Origin: Hymenolepis diminuta | Taxonomy: Eukaryota; Platyhelminthes; Cestoda; Cyclophyllidea; Hymenolepididae | DNA length: 64,000 nt | Direction of reading: 5' to 3' | NCBI GenBank assembly: GCA_900708905.1 | Contig: CAADRB010000012.1 | Span: 417,235-481,234, forward strand | In this document: positions 1-12,600 of the stretch, piece by piece | Numbering within the stretch: the first letter of the stretch is position 1 | Layout: each line of letters opens with the position of its first letter | The notes under the pieces: model-generated | Databases searched by the model: none | What the model saw: only the letters and a program-made list of their open reading frames with translations | Told to the model about the DNA's origin: nothing | Position numbers and translations under genes: made by a program

Positions 1-680
1 TATAACTCAATTTTCACCTGTTAAATACCAAGAAATGTCCGTTGCAAAACTAGCGGTGCAGGCGTTTGATTCTCATGTTCTTACTATATCTACCCACTTT
101 TCCTTTGCCCTGTTTTTGTTAGTGTTCTTCTGCTCCATCTATCTCGACTTTCAAATATTGTGTTCAATAGATCTTGCCTAACTCGTGGGTCAATCTTCTA
201 GATAACTGTACCTTGGTTATCTGCTCTTGGCTGATGGCCTTAGCTCCCACACAATACTTGCTAGGACTTTATAAATCATTATTTTTTCTAGTCTGATGCT
301 AATTAGATTCTTTTACCTTTTAATTTGTTCTCTTCATTGTTGCATTTAAATCGTAGGCAAGATGTCTTAGATAATTTCGCATCTGACTACAAGCTAAAAT
401 TTTAAACGTTTAACGTTATTGGAATGAAAGTCCACCAAGAGTCTACTATTTTTAGTTTATCAATCGAACTTCCTAGCCCATCCATGATTTTTAAGCATCG
501 GGATATGTTTATTTCGATAAATATTTACTAGATAAAAACTGTGTTAACAAATAATTGATTGAGTATGATTGATCTAGATCTTATATACGTTCTGCCTCTC
601 TAGCTGATTTTTAGCTTTGTATTAAAGTAACTATTTCCTCGGTATATATTTTGCATATCATGCCTTATCATCTTATTCAG
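1..680. other. Non-coding sequence upstream of first visible MCT exon
   Basis: AT-rich sequence with no convincing coding exon. It ends in a pyrimidine-rich acceptor (AG at 679-680) that starts the first visible transporter exon in phase, so this is most likely intron. The exons for the transporter's first membrane helices should lie further left, outside the window. Confidence 0.6.
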
Positions 681-3600
681 AGGGCACTTCATCCCTTTCT
701 CTAGGCATTGGCTTTGGACTGATTTACTTACCGGCAATAGCGACCGTTGGTCATTGGTTCAAACATCGACGACCTTTTGTGGTGGGATTGGCACTCTGCG
801 GAAGTGGAGTGGGCAGCATAATCACCGGCCAAGTCTTTCCTCTTCTCATCAGCGAATTTACCTGGAGTGGGGCTCTTGTTATCCTCGCGGCCTTCTGTGC
901 GCAGTGTCTTGTAAGTTGAATGACTATCTCTTTTTATGGATGGTATTTTCTACTGTGACTTGTATTATAGGAATGTATCTAGTTAAGCTGGAAGATTGTG
1001 ACATTATACGTGGTTTTATCCTCGTTGATTGCTATTAATTATTGCATGTTCTTAAAATTGCTGAACCTCACATTTTTCTTGTCTTATAAGCCATATTACT
1101 TTAATTTACCTTTACCTTTTCCACAAGGTTTGCTGAGATTCTTGGGTGAAATTTTTCTTGTCTTTCTCCTTTAAAAAGATGTTAACTTGAGTTAAAAAAT
1201 CGATAGGTATTCTTTAATGTTAAAGACACAAACTGTTATTGTTTGCAATTTTGAGAGATTGCTAAATATAAATGACGGGACTTATCGATCTTTTCTGATA
1301 TTCCGTAATAGTTTGCTTTGTACTTCTAAACTTGAACAAATATAATTATCGATTGTCTTAACATATATCAATCCCACTCGTCATAATCGGTCTTGTCTTA
1401 TATTTTATGGATTTATTTTTTGCTTCATAAGGAGTAATAAGTTCTACCTTGTTATTTTTAACGGTAACAATTTCGATAACTGAAAGTATGTTAAAGATAT
1501 TCAAATCCTTGTTTTATCTTAAATCAAATATTTTCAATTAGAGCATATATGAGCCGCTATGTCGCAGATTCATTATCTGCATGAATATTATTTCGCTTCA
1601 TTCATTCCTCTTTATTCTCTCGTAGAAAATTCAGAATTGTTCTGTTTGCTTCTATTGCTCTCTTAACCGATCTTGATTGGCTTATTTCTGATACCCACAA
1701 TGAATTGTGGGAAGCAATATAAAGTCCAGCAACTATTAAACAGGAAGTAATCGAAAAGATCCTAAGAGGAAAATCTAGTTATCAAAGAGACTTCATTTTA
1801 TTTTTGAATAGTGGTTGTACAGTATTCAAGTTCCAGAATTCAAATTTCATGATTAATTCACTGGATTGCAGTAAATGCTTGTTTAGGATGATAAGGGTCG
1901 GCTCTGCTGCTCCAGTGTAGTTTTTTTCCAGTTGTTGAGAAGGAAGATGGTCTTTCATGACATCCAGCAGATTATATTTTTAATAGTAAAGGTGAGATAG
2001 GTAAAAATCTTAAGTTGATAGTTTTAAGGCGACCTTTCTTGTATTGTCTTTTCGGTCTTATTCATTCATTTTTCCATTGTTTGTAAATAATTTAAAAATT
2101 TTGTTTTTAAAAGATCTTTCTGTCGCAATTTGCATTTTTCATTCAATTCGAAAGGAAAGATGGATTGATAATTTGACTATTAGTTTGCAGCAAGCTGCGG
2201 TATTTATATCAAAATATTTAATTTCAGTCAACAATGCGGAGAGGGTCGAAATTCCATCTTATTTAGACTTTTACCGATATTTCAGGTCATCACTATATCT
2301 ATTATATTTTTATCCATTGCAAATTTTATTCAATCGCAAATTGTCTAACTTTTTTCACCGATCCATGATGAAATGCGCGAAAAATTTGTGGTTGTTTTTG
2401 AACATTTACTACCTCCTTTTAGTGTTCAATATGACATTCAATATAGCGTTCATCCGCGTTCTAATTTATTGAGTCACTATATTCTAACTGTGGGGGTCTT
2501 CAATCCGGACCATATAAGAATTAGTATTATTACTTGTTATCCATTACAAGGCGGAAAAAGTTACAATTTTTAACCATGGAGAGCACCTAAACAAACGTGG
2601 TTATAGAAGCGGCTTAATCAATGTGAGGGAGTTATTGTGATAAGTTGAGAATTGGAGGCATGCTACATATGAACTCTGAAATCATCAGGTTATCTTCTTT
2701 TTGATTTCCCCCATAGTGTTTTAAATTTTTTCTTATCACAACTACACTGAAATTCTGGGTGGCATGCTTTCACATAGCTCTTGTAGTAGCATGAACAAGA
2801 AATTCTATCAATTTGTGGAATGTCTGATGCTCTGTTCTCCAGTATCTTCTCATCTTACACGCATTTGCAGAGTCGATGGCGCAGAGCGTTCACCTAAACT
2901 ATTTTCTCACATGTTTTTTCATTGGAGTTCTAGTGAGCCCGGGATCGATTTCTTATTAGGATTCCGCATCGAAACCGCACTCTCTCATCGTACACCTGTT
3001 TCACATCTGAATTAAGCTGCCTATGCCAATCGTTTCGAAGATAATATTTCGGTTAAGGCATTTATATAATGCAATAGTACAATTTCAGAAAGATTTCCGT
3101 TCTGGAATAAAAAATATTTAGTATTTTAATTAATATCATCAATGTTGTAATTGAAATGATTTCGTAGAAAGGTTAAATTCAAAGAAGGTATAGATGATGT
3201 GTATGCTTTTTTAAGGTAATACGTATATATTTATCATGATGAATATTGATGTATACTTTCCCTTAATATAGGGGTATTATAGAAAAATCTTCTTGCTTGA
3301 ATGATTTTACAAACTTATATTCAATTCGCCTTTCGTAGCTCATTAATTTTAAATGAACTTGAGATGTGCCGATAGCGGTCAACGTCTACGGATTTTGCTA
3401 TGGATTTCTTTATAACTTGATTTAGCCTCTTTATCACAACCCCGTTTTTTCTCGCTCTGCACTTTTGCGGTCCAACTCAGCTCATTCTGGACTAGAAAAT
3501 CACTAGTTCTTTGAAAGAATGTCTAGCCTTATTTGGTTGAACTCCTAAATTGGCTTTACTGACGGGCTACTTTATTGTTCCTAAAATCTCGATCCGATTG

Positions 3601-6600
3601 TGATCCAACTTGCAGTTAAGAAGATCTCTATCAGTATGGAGTGTAAATTATCAGGTTAATTATTTAATTTAGAACAATCACAACCACAGATGTAATATTA
3701 TCGCAATGATATCGTAGCTTTGTGTTAAATAGATAATTCGATTTGATTGCACGATTATCTTTACCTAACAATTGTATTTTTAGTCCTGCTCGTGTTTAAT
3801 CAAATTTGGATAATTTTACAATGATTAATTTATAACCATTGACCAAAAATCAATGTCTGAAGTGACAGACTTGCTGGAGTACCTCGTTAAATGTGTTTAC
3901 TCTTGTTTTCTAGTACAAAGAGTGAATCATTATCAATGATTATGCTAATTAGTTAAAAATGCTCAGATTATACATGATTTGGACGAAGTCGATTTTTGCC
4001 GTCTCTAATCTAGACATTTCCGGCTAATCTATACAACCCACTTGTTCTAAGGGGCGACTCAGTACTTTTATTTTCAGTAGTGATTAGTAGTTTAAGCAAC
4101 CATTACACCGTTATTACTTTAAATTAAGTGAAAGGAGTTTCGTCATCGATTCATCTCGTTATTATGATCATTACAAAGCGATATAACGAAACTCATTGAT
4201 ATGAAAAATAAATAAAAAGATGCCAATGAACGGTCGCCAATTCCGGCTTTGAAAGGGTCTTAGTCTCAATAATAACGCAGAATTCAGAAGACGTTAGGTG
4301 GAATATGTCTGGAAAAAAACACCAGACTTCATACTGCGATTTGTGAATGCACATTCGTATAAGTTTTCTCTGTAGTTTGAATGGGACAAACCAAATACAA
4401 AAGGCTCGAGTCATTTCTATGGGGAATGGGAGAAAGTGATGGATGTATTGCCTATGAGAAATTAAATTATTGTTATTGTGTGGAAAGTTTGAACTCCAGC
4501 AATATTAGCTAAGGCGTACGAAATTTTCTCTATTTCTTTACTGTAAACCGATATTTGCTGACAAACTGTTAAAATGTGCGTTTGATCGCTCAAATTATCC
4601 CCAGGATAGCTTAAATTTATTGCTGCCTAATGTTATTTCATTTAAAAATCCCAAAATATTCACAAAAATAGCAGTAGAGCAGAGTAGGGAAGGGACATCT
4701 AAAGCTGTTTGAACTTTTTTGAATGATATCCAGTTGCGTCTTAAAAATTGTGCGATGTACAAGGTTATTCATTAGTTCGGATAAAAAATTTCATAATTAA
4801 ACGTTATTTTCATTATAAAAGGGAAGAAAACATAAATAAAATGTTAATATTGTCAAGGGAAAATGTTTAATAGTTTGTATACCTTCATTTTCTCCTTGAT
4901 GCTACCCATTCTACTTGACACCTTCAACAGCTAAGCATGTTTTATGTTGAGAATAATTCGCGCAATTTTCTAGCTTTTTAAGTAAACAATGTAATCAAAG
5001 AAGATTCCGAGTAAATATTAGAATATTCTTTTCAGTAGACCAAGGTTTTTTCTCTAATCTTGAAAGTCTATCATCGATCGTTTTTCTTTATCGTCAAGTG
5101 TTAAAGCTTTTTGACTCCCATAGATTTTTCAATTCCCATGCTCAAAGTATTTATATGTAACTAGCGTAGAGAGTTCTATTTTTGAACAGTTTAAGAAGCT
5201 GTAACTTAAGCATCTGGTGTGTAATATATCATCTTTACTGAGTTTTTGCCCCTCTTAAACGGTTTTAATTACAAATATGAACGAAGAGTCAGAGAGAGAG
5301 AGAGAGAGCAGCAGAATTTATACATGGATCGATAAAGAACAAGATGTCAATTCTATGGCTGATAGTTGGAATAGTCATGATAAGAATGACAAGTTGTAGA
5401 TAGGAGAGAGAAGCAAGGGATGCAAATCCACAAAGGAAAGTCTGTAAGCAATTTAAAGTAGCAGTTAAAAATGGATGCGTCGCCATTATTCTGGGTGATT
5501 GCAATAATAAGACGATGTACATACTTGGAGATTATGCTTTTTGAAATGATCACTCAGAGTACTTCAATGCTATCACACAATATAACGTTTGAGTTGGCCT
5601 TACGGTACCAATAATCATTATAGAATAGATCTGGAAACTTCCTGAGAAGCATTCATATTTCAAATACCCTCCATCAAATACATTACATTTTTTACAAAAT
5701 CTGATCCAAATAAATCAGTGGCGAAACACATGTTTGTCAATACCAAAGAGCAGTAATTTGATAGTACCTAAGCTCATACAGATTTTAGTCCTCATAAGCG
5801 ATTTTTTAGTGACTATCATAAGACGTGTCGTCGGAAATTTTCATCTTTTGTTTTAGATTCACTTTGTTTGGCTTTTGAAAAAATTGTTGACGCCGTTTTT
5901 AATTATTGCCCGCATAATATAGTCAGAGTTGGTGTCTTTCGTTCTCTCTTAATTAAATGTCAGTCAATAAGTGGTCGATTTAATTATCGTTGTATGAGTT
6001 CAGAAACCTAGATATAACTTTTCCAACCTCAAATTCACTCGTTTTTTTTAATTTTACGGTATCGGACGCCCTATTCTTAACCTTTTTGTACTGTTAGATG
6101 ATCATTGAAATCTTCTCTTTCGTTATTGAATGGACCCAGGCCAGGACCCAATACATTTAGGGAAAAGAGTGATCTCTCTGGCTTTTAGTCTTTTCGGTTT
6201 TCTTCAAATTCAATATTTCTCCATCCTACATTCTTTCGGAATTTTTCGTTAAAGAAAATACATAGTCTACCTATAGGTACCGCCTTTGCCTTGTAACCAA
6301 GACATATATTCATACGATCAGAATTAACTGACGTCAGTAAAGCACAGCACGCCTATTGTCAAATTATTGTAGAAATCAGAAGTTGCGTAAAGAAATTTAA
6401 TTAACAGTATTTATCTCCGGCCTAATTATATGTAATTAGTGAGTGCTAATGATGTGCCGGACAGTTTCTTCTTTGGATTGGAATTGAATATCTGCGTTTG
6501 GACATAAACCAAACATTTTTATTTTATTCCAGGTTCTGATAGTTCTCTTTCGTCCGTTGGATCTTCATCTCAGGATTAAATACTCACAAAAACTGCGCCG

Positions 6601-9600
6601 ACAAGCTGCCAAGGAGAAGGAGCGTCAGTTAGCTGCTAAGCATCGGCAACAACGCAGTGAAAAACGCCATCGAATGGATCGGAATGAATCTGCTATGAGG
6701 GCTAAAACACAAAACCAAGCTATCATGCGAGCCCAAGCTACTCAAGCACGAGCCGCTAAGAAAGCTCTCAAGGCTCAGAAAGCTCAACAGAGGAGAGTAA
6801 TCTATCGGTAACTGATTGAAATTATTACTTGAATGATCTTATAAATAGTATATATACTTTGGGGGAGCATGAGTATTTGCCTTCTGCTTAAAGCGGATTC
6901 CTGTTTAATGAGAAGGTGAATAGGAATATACATATTATATGTACATATATAAAGTATGTGTACTTAAATTGCCCTATAAGTAGCATCTATAACGTAATTG
7001 GAACTGCGTACAAAACCACTGATGCCCCCAGAAAAAACGCCTGGTCTAGTTGACGTGGTATTTTATTGTGTCAATTACAATTACAGACACATTTGAGGAC
7101 AGTAGGAGATCAATGATACTCAAGTCGTTTAGTTTCCAAGGGAGTTGGACATGGGATTGGACTGATAGCCGGGATTTCACAGTTTCTACCAAATGATTTA
7201 AATAACCTTGAATACTCTCTTGCAGCGATACCTCAAACCTTACTGATGAGTAAGTTACTAATGAAATTGCCATTTAAATTGCATTATAGGGAGTGTCTGC
7301 TATGTTAGATTCAAGTAGATTCGCTTTATCGAGCTATTATTTACTATTCTTGCTTACAATTTTCATTATAAAGGAAGGGGAAGTTGTTTAATACCCTATT
7401 TAATTTCATTCGTACCTCCTTTTTACATCATTGATGCCGCTTTTCTAACTTATATTTAACTTAATCGTAAATAAGTCGTATGTAGAGCCCATCTTGATAT
7501 CAATTTTAATTAAATATTTTCAAACCTCGATCGAGAATTAATTCAGAAAATTGTGTTTATATTTCGAGTCTTTCTGTGTCATGTGTTTGTATTTATATAA
7601 ATATGGCACGTGCGGCTCCGATACTTTTACTTTGATACGAGTTTTTACTCCGTGTTAATAATTCGCTCGGTCTGTGAGAGTTAGCGCCGCCATAGTGATG
7701 GACAACTAAAAGTCTTAGCTATACCAGTCATCCACTCTGCAGCTGTGGCGCCACTGCTGAAGCATTCGCCTTCTTCCGTGTAAAGCGTGATCTCAAAAAC
7801 AGATATACAAAATACTGCTACATTGGGAAATCAGCCGCCGTGAAACCACGAAAATTCATATCTCCCTTCTCTAAAATCATTACAATTGTCTTGAAAACTA
7901 GTCTCCAACAGAAATTAACTCTTCAAGCTTCCTGAAGGCATTAAGAACAAAGTGGCACAAATCGCAATCCGAGCTCCAGAGTAATCTTGCATTTTTTATT
8001 TTGTTTTATTTTGTTAATGTTGATTGGTTCTTGTGTGTATTAGCAATGTCTAATAGAACTCAGAATTGAGTGGATCAAATTTTAATACTATCTCTTAATT
8101 TAAACCTGTATCGAAGGTTGCGGATGCGCAAGTAATGGTTTGATCAGACCTTATCCCAAAGACTGATTTTGGGATTTTGAAACCATTCTTAGTTTTGAGG
8201 TATTATTTGATTTTTACCCTTTATTTTATTCAACCAGTTCATTAATCTGGATGTGAAACTTCTGTTGATCTCTAATACTTACTCAATCATACATTAATTA
8301 AATTTGTTAACACACGTTTAGGGCCAAATATGTAATACCAATGATTAAATTATAAGGGCAGAAAACGTTCGAGGAAGAGATTATTTCATTACCGTTAGGT
8401 TTTATTTCATGCACTATCTATAACTTCAGAAAGTGACTGGAGAGGCTTATTCATAAAATTAATATCTGACCTAACTCGATTCTATACAATATTTTTATAT
8501 TTCTGACATTTAATGATAAAATAAGCTTGGTAAAATATTTATGAATAGTTAAACTAACTTCTCTGATACGAATCTTTGGAGTAATTACTCCTGGATCATT
8601 TTTTGTGGGAGTTCTCCAAGAACTCATTTTTTCTTTATGTCTATATTGTTTTATTATGAAGCTCTACAGAGAGATAGTTTGATGTATGTAATTGCTTAGA
8701 ATCCAAAAATGGCACTCCAATGCTGAATACATCTTTTTGTATAACGTTATCACTTCTATTAGTTGGACGATCTTGATCACTTGATAAAGAATCGCTTTAC
8801 TGTCCAATTTTTTAGATGAAATATCATCTTTTTCAAGTTCTTCATTAATTAAGACTTTGTCTTTATATTAGTGTACCATCATTAAATTAAACCACTTGCG
8901 ACATCCTGGAATCAGTTCGTTCTCACACAGTTCAATAGATGCAATTTATAGTGCCAGTTAACATGGAGTATTAGAAGGAAGAAGAGAGTTAATCAATGAT
9001 TTGTGAAGTGACTGAGAAGAGAAAAGCTCAAAAATCGCATACTTATTCAGAAAAACGTACTTTGTACATAAGTTTAAAGTCGAGATTACTGGTTCAAACA
9101 AATCACTACGAAGACGCCTGTAGTGTAATTGGTGATAATATTCAGTCAAACTAACGATTGACCTTGACACTATCGACAATCTTACTTCGTATTAGAAAAG
9201 TTCATAAGTAGTACTTTGTTGATACTGGTTCATACGAAATTGTTTTATGATGAACTCAAAGCAATTAGCATAATAGACCCTTACTGAATCATTTAAATCT
9301 CATACCGCTTTTTTTGTCTTTTCCCTTCTGGCTTAATAATTAATGTGGAGGAAAATAGTTATCTAGACTTCTACTATTAGTGGTAATTCTCTATCAAAAA
9401 TCTCCAACAACGAAGCTATTAACGGTTCGTGACTCCGTTAAACTACCCCCAGCAATCAATTTTCACCATCCGGTTATGAGGATGCTTGACAGTAGCCTCT
9501 AAACTGTTCTGTCTCTACAAGCAACTTGGTTTATTCTCTCTGTCTCTTTTTAGCTATTTAAATGTAAATTATTTATTCATTCTCAAATTTCAGCGGTTCC

Positions 9601-12600
9601 ATAATGCAGCGCATCATCGAAGAGAAGCGCCGTCAACGAACGGTCTCCATTGGCAGTCTTGATGGTATGGTGATTACCCGTGACAACGAATTGATTGCTG
9701 CTCCCCTTGTGGCTGAGAGACCCCCACTCTTGACCGCAGCGTCTATCACGCGGATTTCAGATGCAGTGATGCGGAAAATGGAAGCCCGACTGTCAGCTGC
9801 TGCTTGTCCTTCAGACGGGAGTGCTAGTGCTGGTGGGGAAACTCCGATTAGATGTGATTCTAATGTTTCACAGCCGTCACTGTCGAGAAAGGGCTCTCAT
9901 GCTGGATCTGGGGTGAGTTTTAAGGAGGGCATGTCGCTCATATTTCGGTTTTGTTTGATTGGAACAGTAATTTTCGCTGTAGAACTGTGTGATGTCATTG
10001 TCTGTTATGCGGTCAAGATGGACCTATATCATTACAAGAGGTCAAGTCACTTACAAGTACAGAAACCTGTGCTGGCGCCCATGTTCATATTTAATGTTAC
10101 AGACTAGTTATTTTAGTTCGAAAATATCTTAGGAATGAGCTTAGAAAAGTTAATTATAGTTAGATATTCGTTTTCATTGCGAGCTTTAGAGTATAAAGTG
10201 GATATCGTTTTTCATGACTCCTTATAATCACATTCACTAGCATTTCCACTATTGCATATTTTACAAACTGGTTCTCATTCGCATGACATTAGATGAAGGT
10301 GCGCAGTGGGTTAGTGATTGAGTGGTGGCTACTTCGTAGCTACCTAGTTAAGTATTTCCATGTTTAAAACTTTTCTATACTGGTATTCATCGGTCTTTTT
10401 CGATTACGTAAGTGTCAAATATTGAATAAGAATAGTTGCTTGTGCATTGATGAAGGAACCATGGTCTTCAGATTGTAGGAGCTAGACTAACGGCTAACAA
10501 CGGAAATCGGACTTTCTAAATCATAATTTGAGGAGTTGGAGTGAACAAGAGTGTATTTTAAAATAATGAAATTGTTTACGTAGAACTGCGTGGAGTTATT
10601 TGGGAAGTCTTGCTAGAAGTATTGTAAAATTTTGTTATATATCGAGCTCGGTCATTTGCGTTTAGTCCGCAGTGTTCTTTGATGGAAGTAATTGTTATAT
10701 TTTGTGAATTCATTCCTATTCGGAGTTTGCGATTGTTAACTAGTGCCTCCATGTCTTATTGTAATGAGACCTTGATCAAGTACGATTCTGATCTGGCGAA
10801 TTAAAATTGGATTCATATATTCAGACCTAATACTGGTAAAATAATGTGTCAGGACACTTTTACACTCACATCCATTTCTCTTTAGCTCCTTCGTCTGAAC
10901 CTCGTTCGCGAAAGCCTGCCTCAGTTGGTGCAAGACTACGTCCAGTCTCAAGCTTCCATCGCTTTGCAAAATTACATGGCCAAACAGCTCAACCAATCAG
11001 GTGGTGGCGCCAACTTCTCAACTCCTACTGGTACTATCGCGGCCACTGGAGGGGTTATCACAAATCCCACTCCTGACCCTGGAATGGACAACATCACCGC
11101 TCATTCATCTAATTCGCGAATTCGATCCATCAGCAATACTACCAGCATCTGTCCGACTGGTGGCAACAATACGCCTCAGACACAGAAAGTAGGTTTGGCT
11201 GCTGGTGACTTCATGATATGTCGTCTATGTAATTACGGCTGCTTTGCCTTAATTTAAGCTCGTTTGTTGTTATCCTCGATTCAATGTCATTGGTAGTTCC
11301 GATTTTGATTTGATTATATTACTGAAACATAATAAGTAGGCCTGATTTTGTGTGTAATTTTTCTTGTGTTTGCATTCACACTTCACGCCCTCATTATTCA
11401 TATGTAAAAAAAAGGCGCGTGGGACTACTTTTTTGCTGCAAAGTCGCGACCTGACGGTCATCGCCGTGAATGCATCATCTCCAGCTCCCACGCGTCGATT
11501 CTACATTTCATCCAACTGCAACTCGGAGGTAGGTCATGTGTTTGTCCGCACACAAATTTGTCACATCTGATGCATGTTATTTTGTTGTGTTATCGCTTTT
11601 TTGAAGTTATCGTTTTCTATTATCACTGTCATATGCATGTTTTTAGGTATACTCTGCTCATCCCTGCACATATGAGTTACTTTGAATTAATTTGGATTGT
11701 TAATCGTTCTTGCATTTGTTTTTTTACCTTTCGGCAGAAATCATATTTTATTAGAAATATCTACTTTAGCTGGACTGCATGATTGTATTGTATTGTAGTA
11801 ACCTGTCGTCCTTTGTGCAAAATGCTAGGTAAGTTTTCATTAGAACTGACGAATATAATGTTGTAAGGCGCTGCTTCATATGAAGTAAATCAGGTTCGTG
11901 GGAAGTAAATCCAACCATTACGTGTTGGCTTGTTCTGATGTTGGTGTTGTAATCCTTTCACTGGTCCATCTCTAAAGTATTAGTTAGTTATTTGTTGACT
12001 CTGGAATATCGAAATAATCCCTTTGATGAACTATGTGCTACTCCCTTTCATGAACACAGAGACTGACGTTTATATTTATATGGTACTCCCTAGCTTATAG
12101 GTTCATACATAATTCGAAGGTATCAATTGAAGTTAGAAACATTGTTGATTGACTACCTTATTTAAATATAGGTGCGCTTTCGTGGAGTTCAAGTTATTCC
12201 AGCTGTTCTCGAAAATAACGTGGTTACTACTAATGACTCATCTCTAACTGACGTAACTACTGACTAGTCTCGATTTCCTTTAAGTAGTATGTACCTATTC
12301 GTTTTATCCACCTTTCTTATCGTCAGTTTCGCTTTGCTGACTATATTACTCTCTCCGTAGTTTGTGATCAATCTACTTAATTCTCTTTATAAGTATTATT
12401 TCTCTTTCAGTGTCTCAGTTTGCGTCGGACAATATCAGATGCTTCTATTACCCTGTCAAATCGTGGGGGCACTGCAATTCCTCTCGAAATTCAACAGGAA
12501 GTTGCGGAGATTCTGGATGGAGAAGTAAGAGCAGAGGTACAGCATCGTCTTAGAAAGGAACTTATGCGACCTCAATACAAGAAGGATTTATTCTTCACGG

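Larger units (their letters stand above)
911..6532 (+). other. MCT intron (5.6 kb)
   Basis: Intron between helix-5/6 exons, GT at 911 and AG at 6531-6532, joined in phase 0. No coding exon was recognised inside. It holds an old interspersed repeat at about 1711-2035 and a short (GA)n run near 5288-5309. Several open frames here (for example 2044-2472) are AT-driven and have no protein character. Confidence 0.7.

Noticed and set aside
2044..2472. 142-codon open frame on the plus strand
   Set aside because: Rich in F, L, Y, I and N as expected from AT-rich DNA, lies inside an MCT intron, with no motif or splice pattern.
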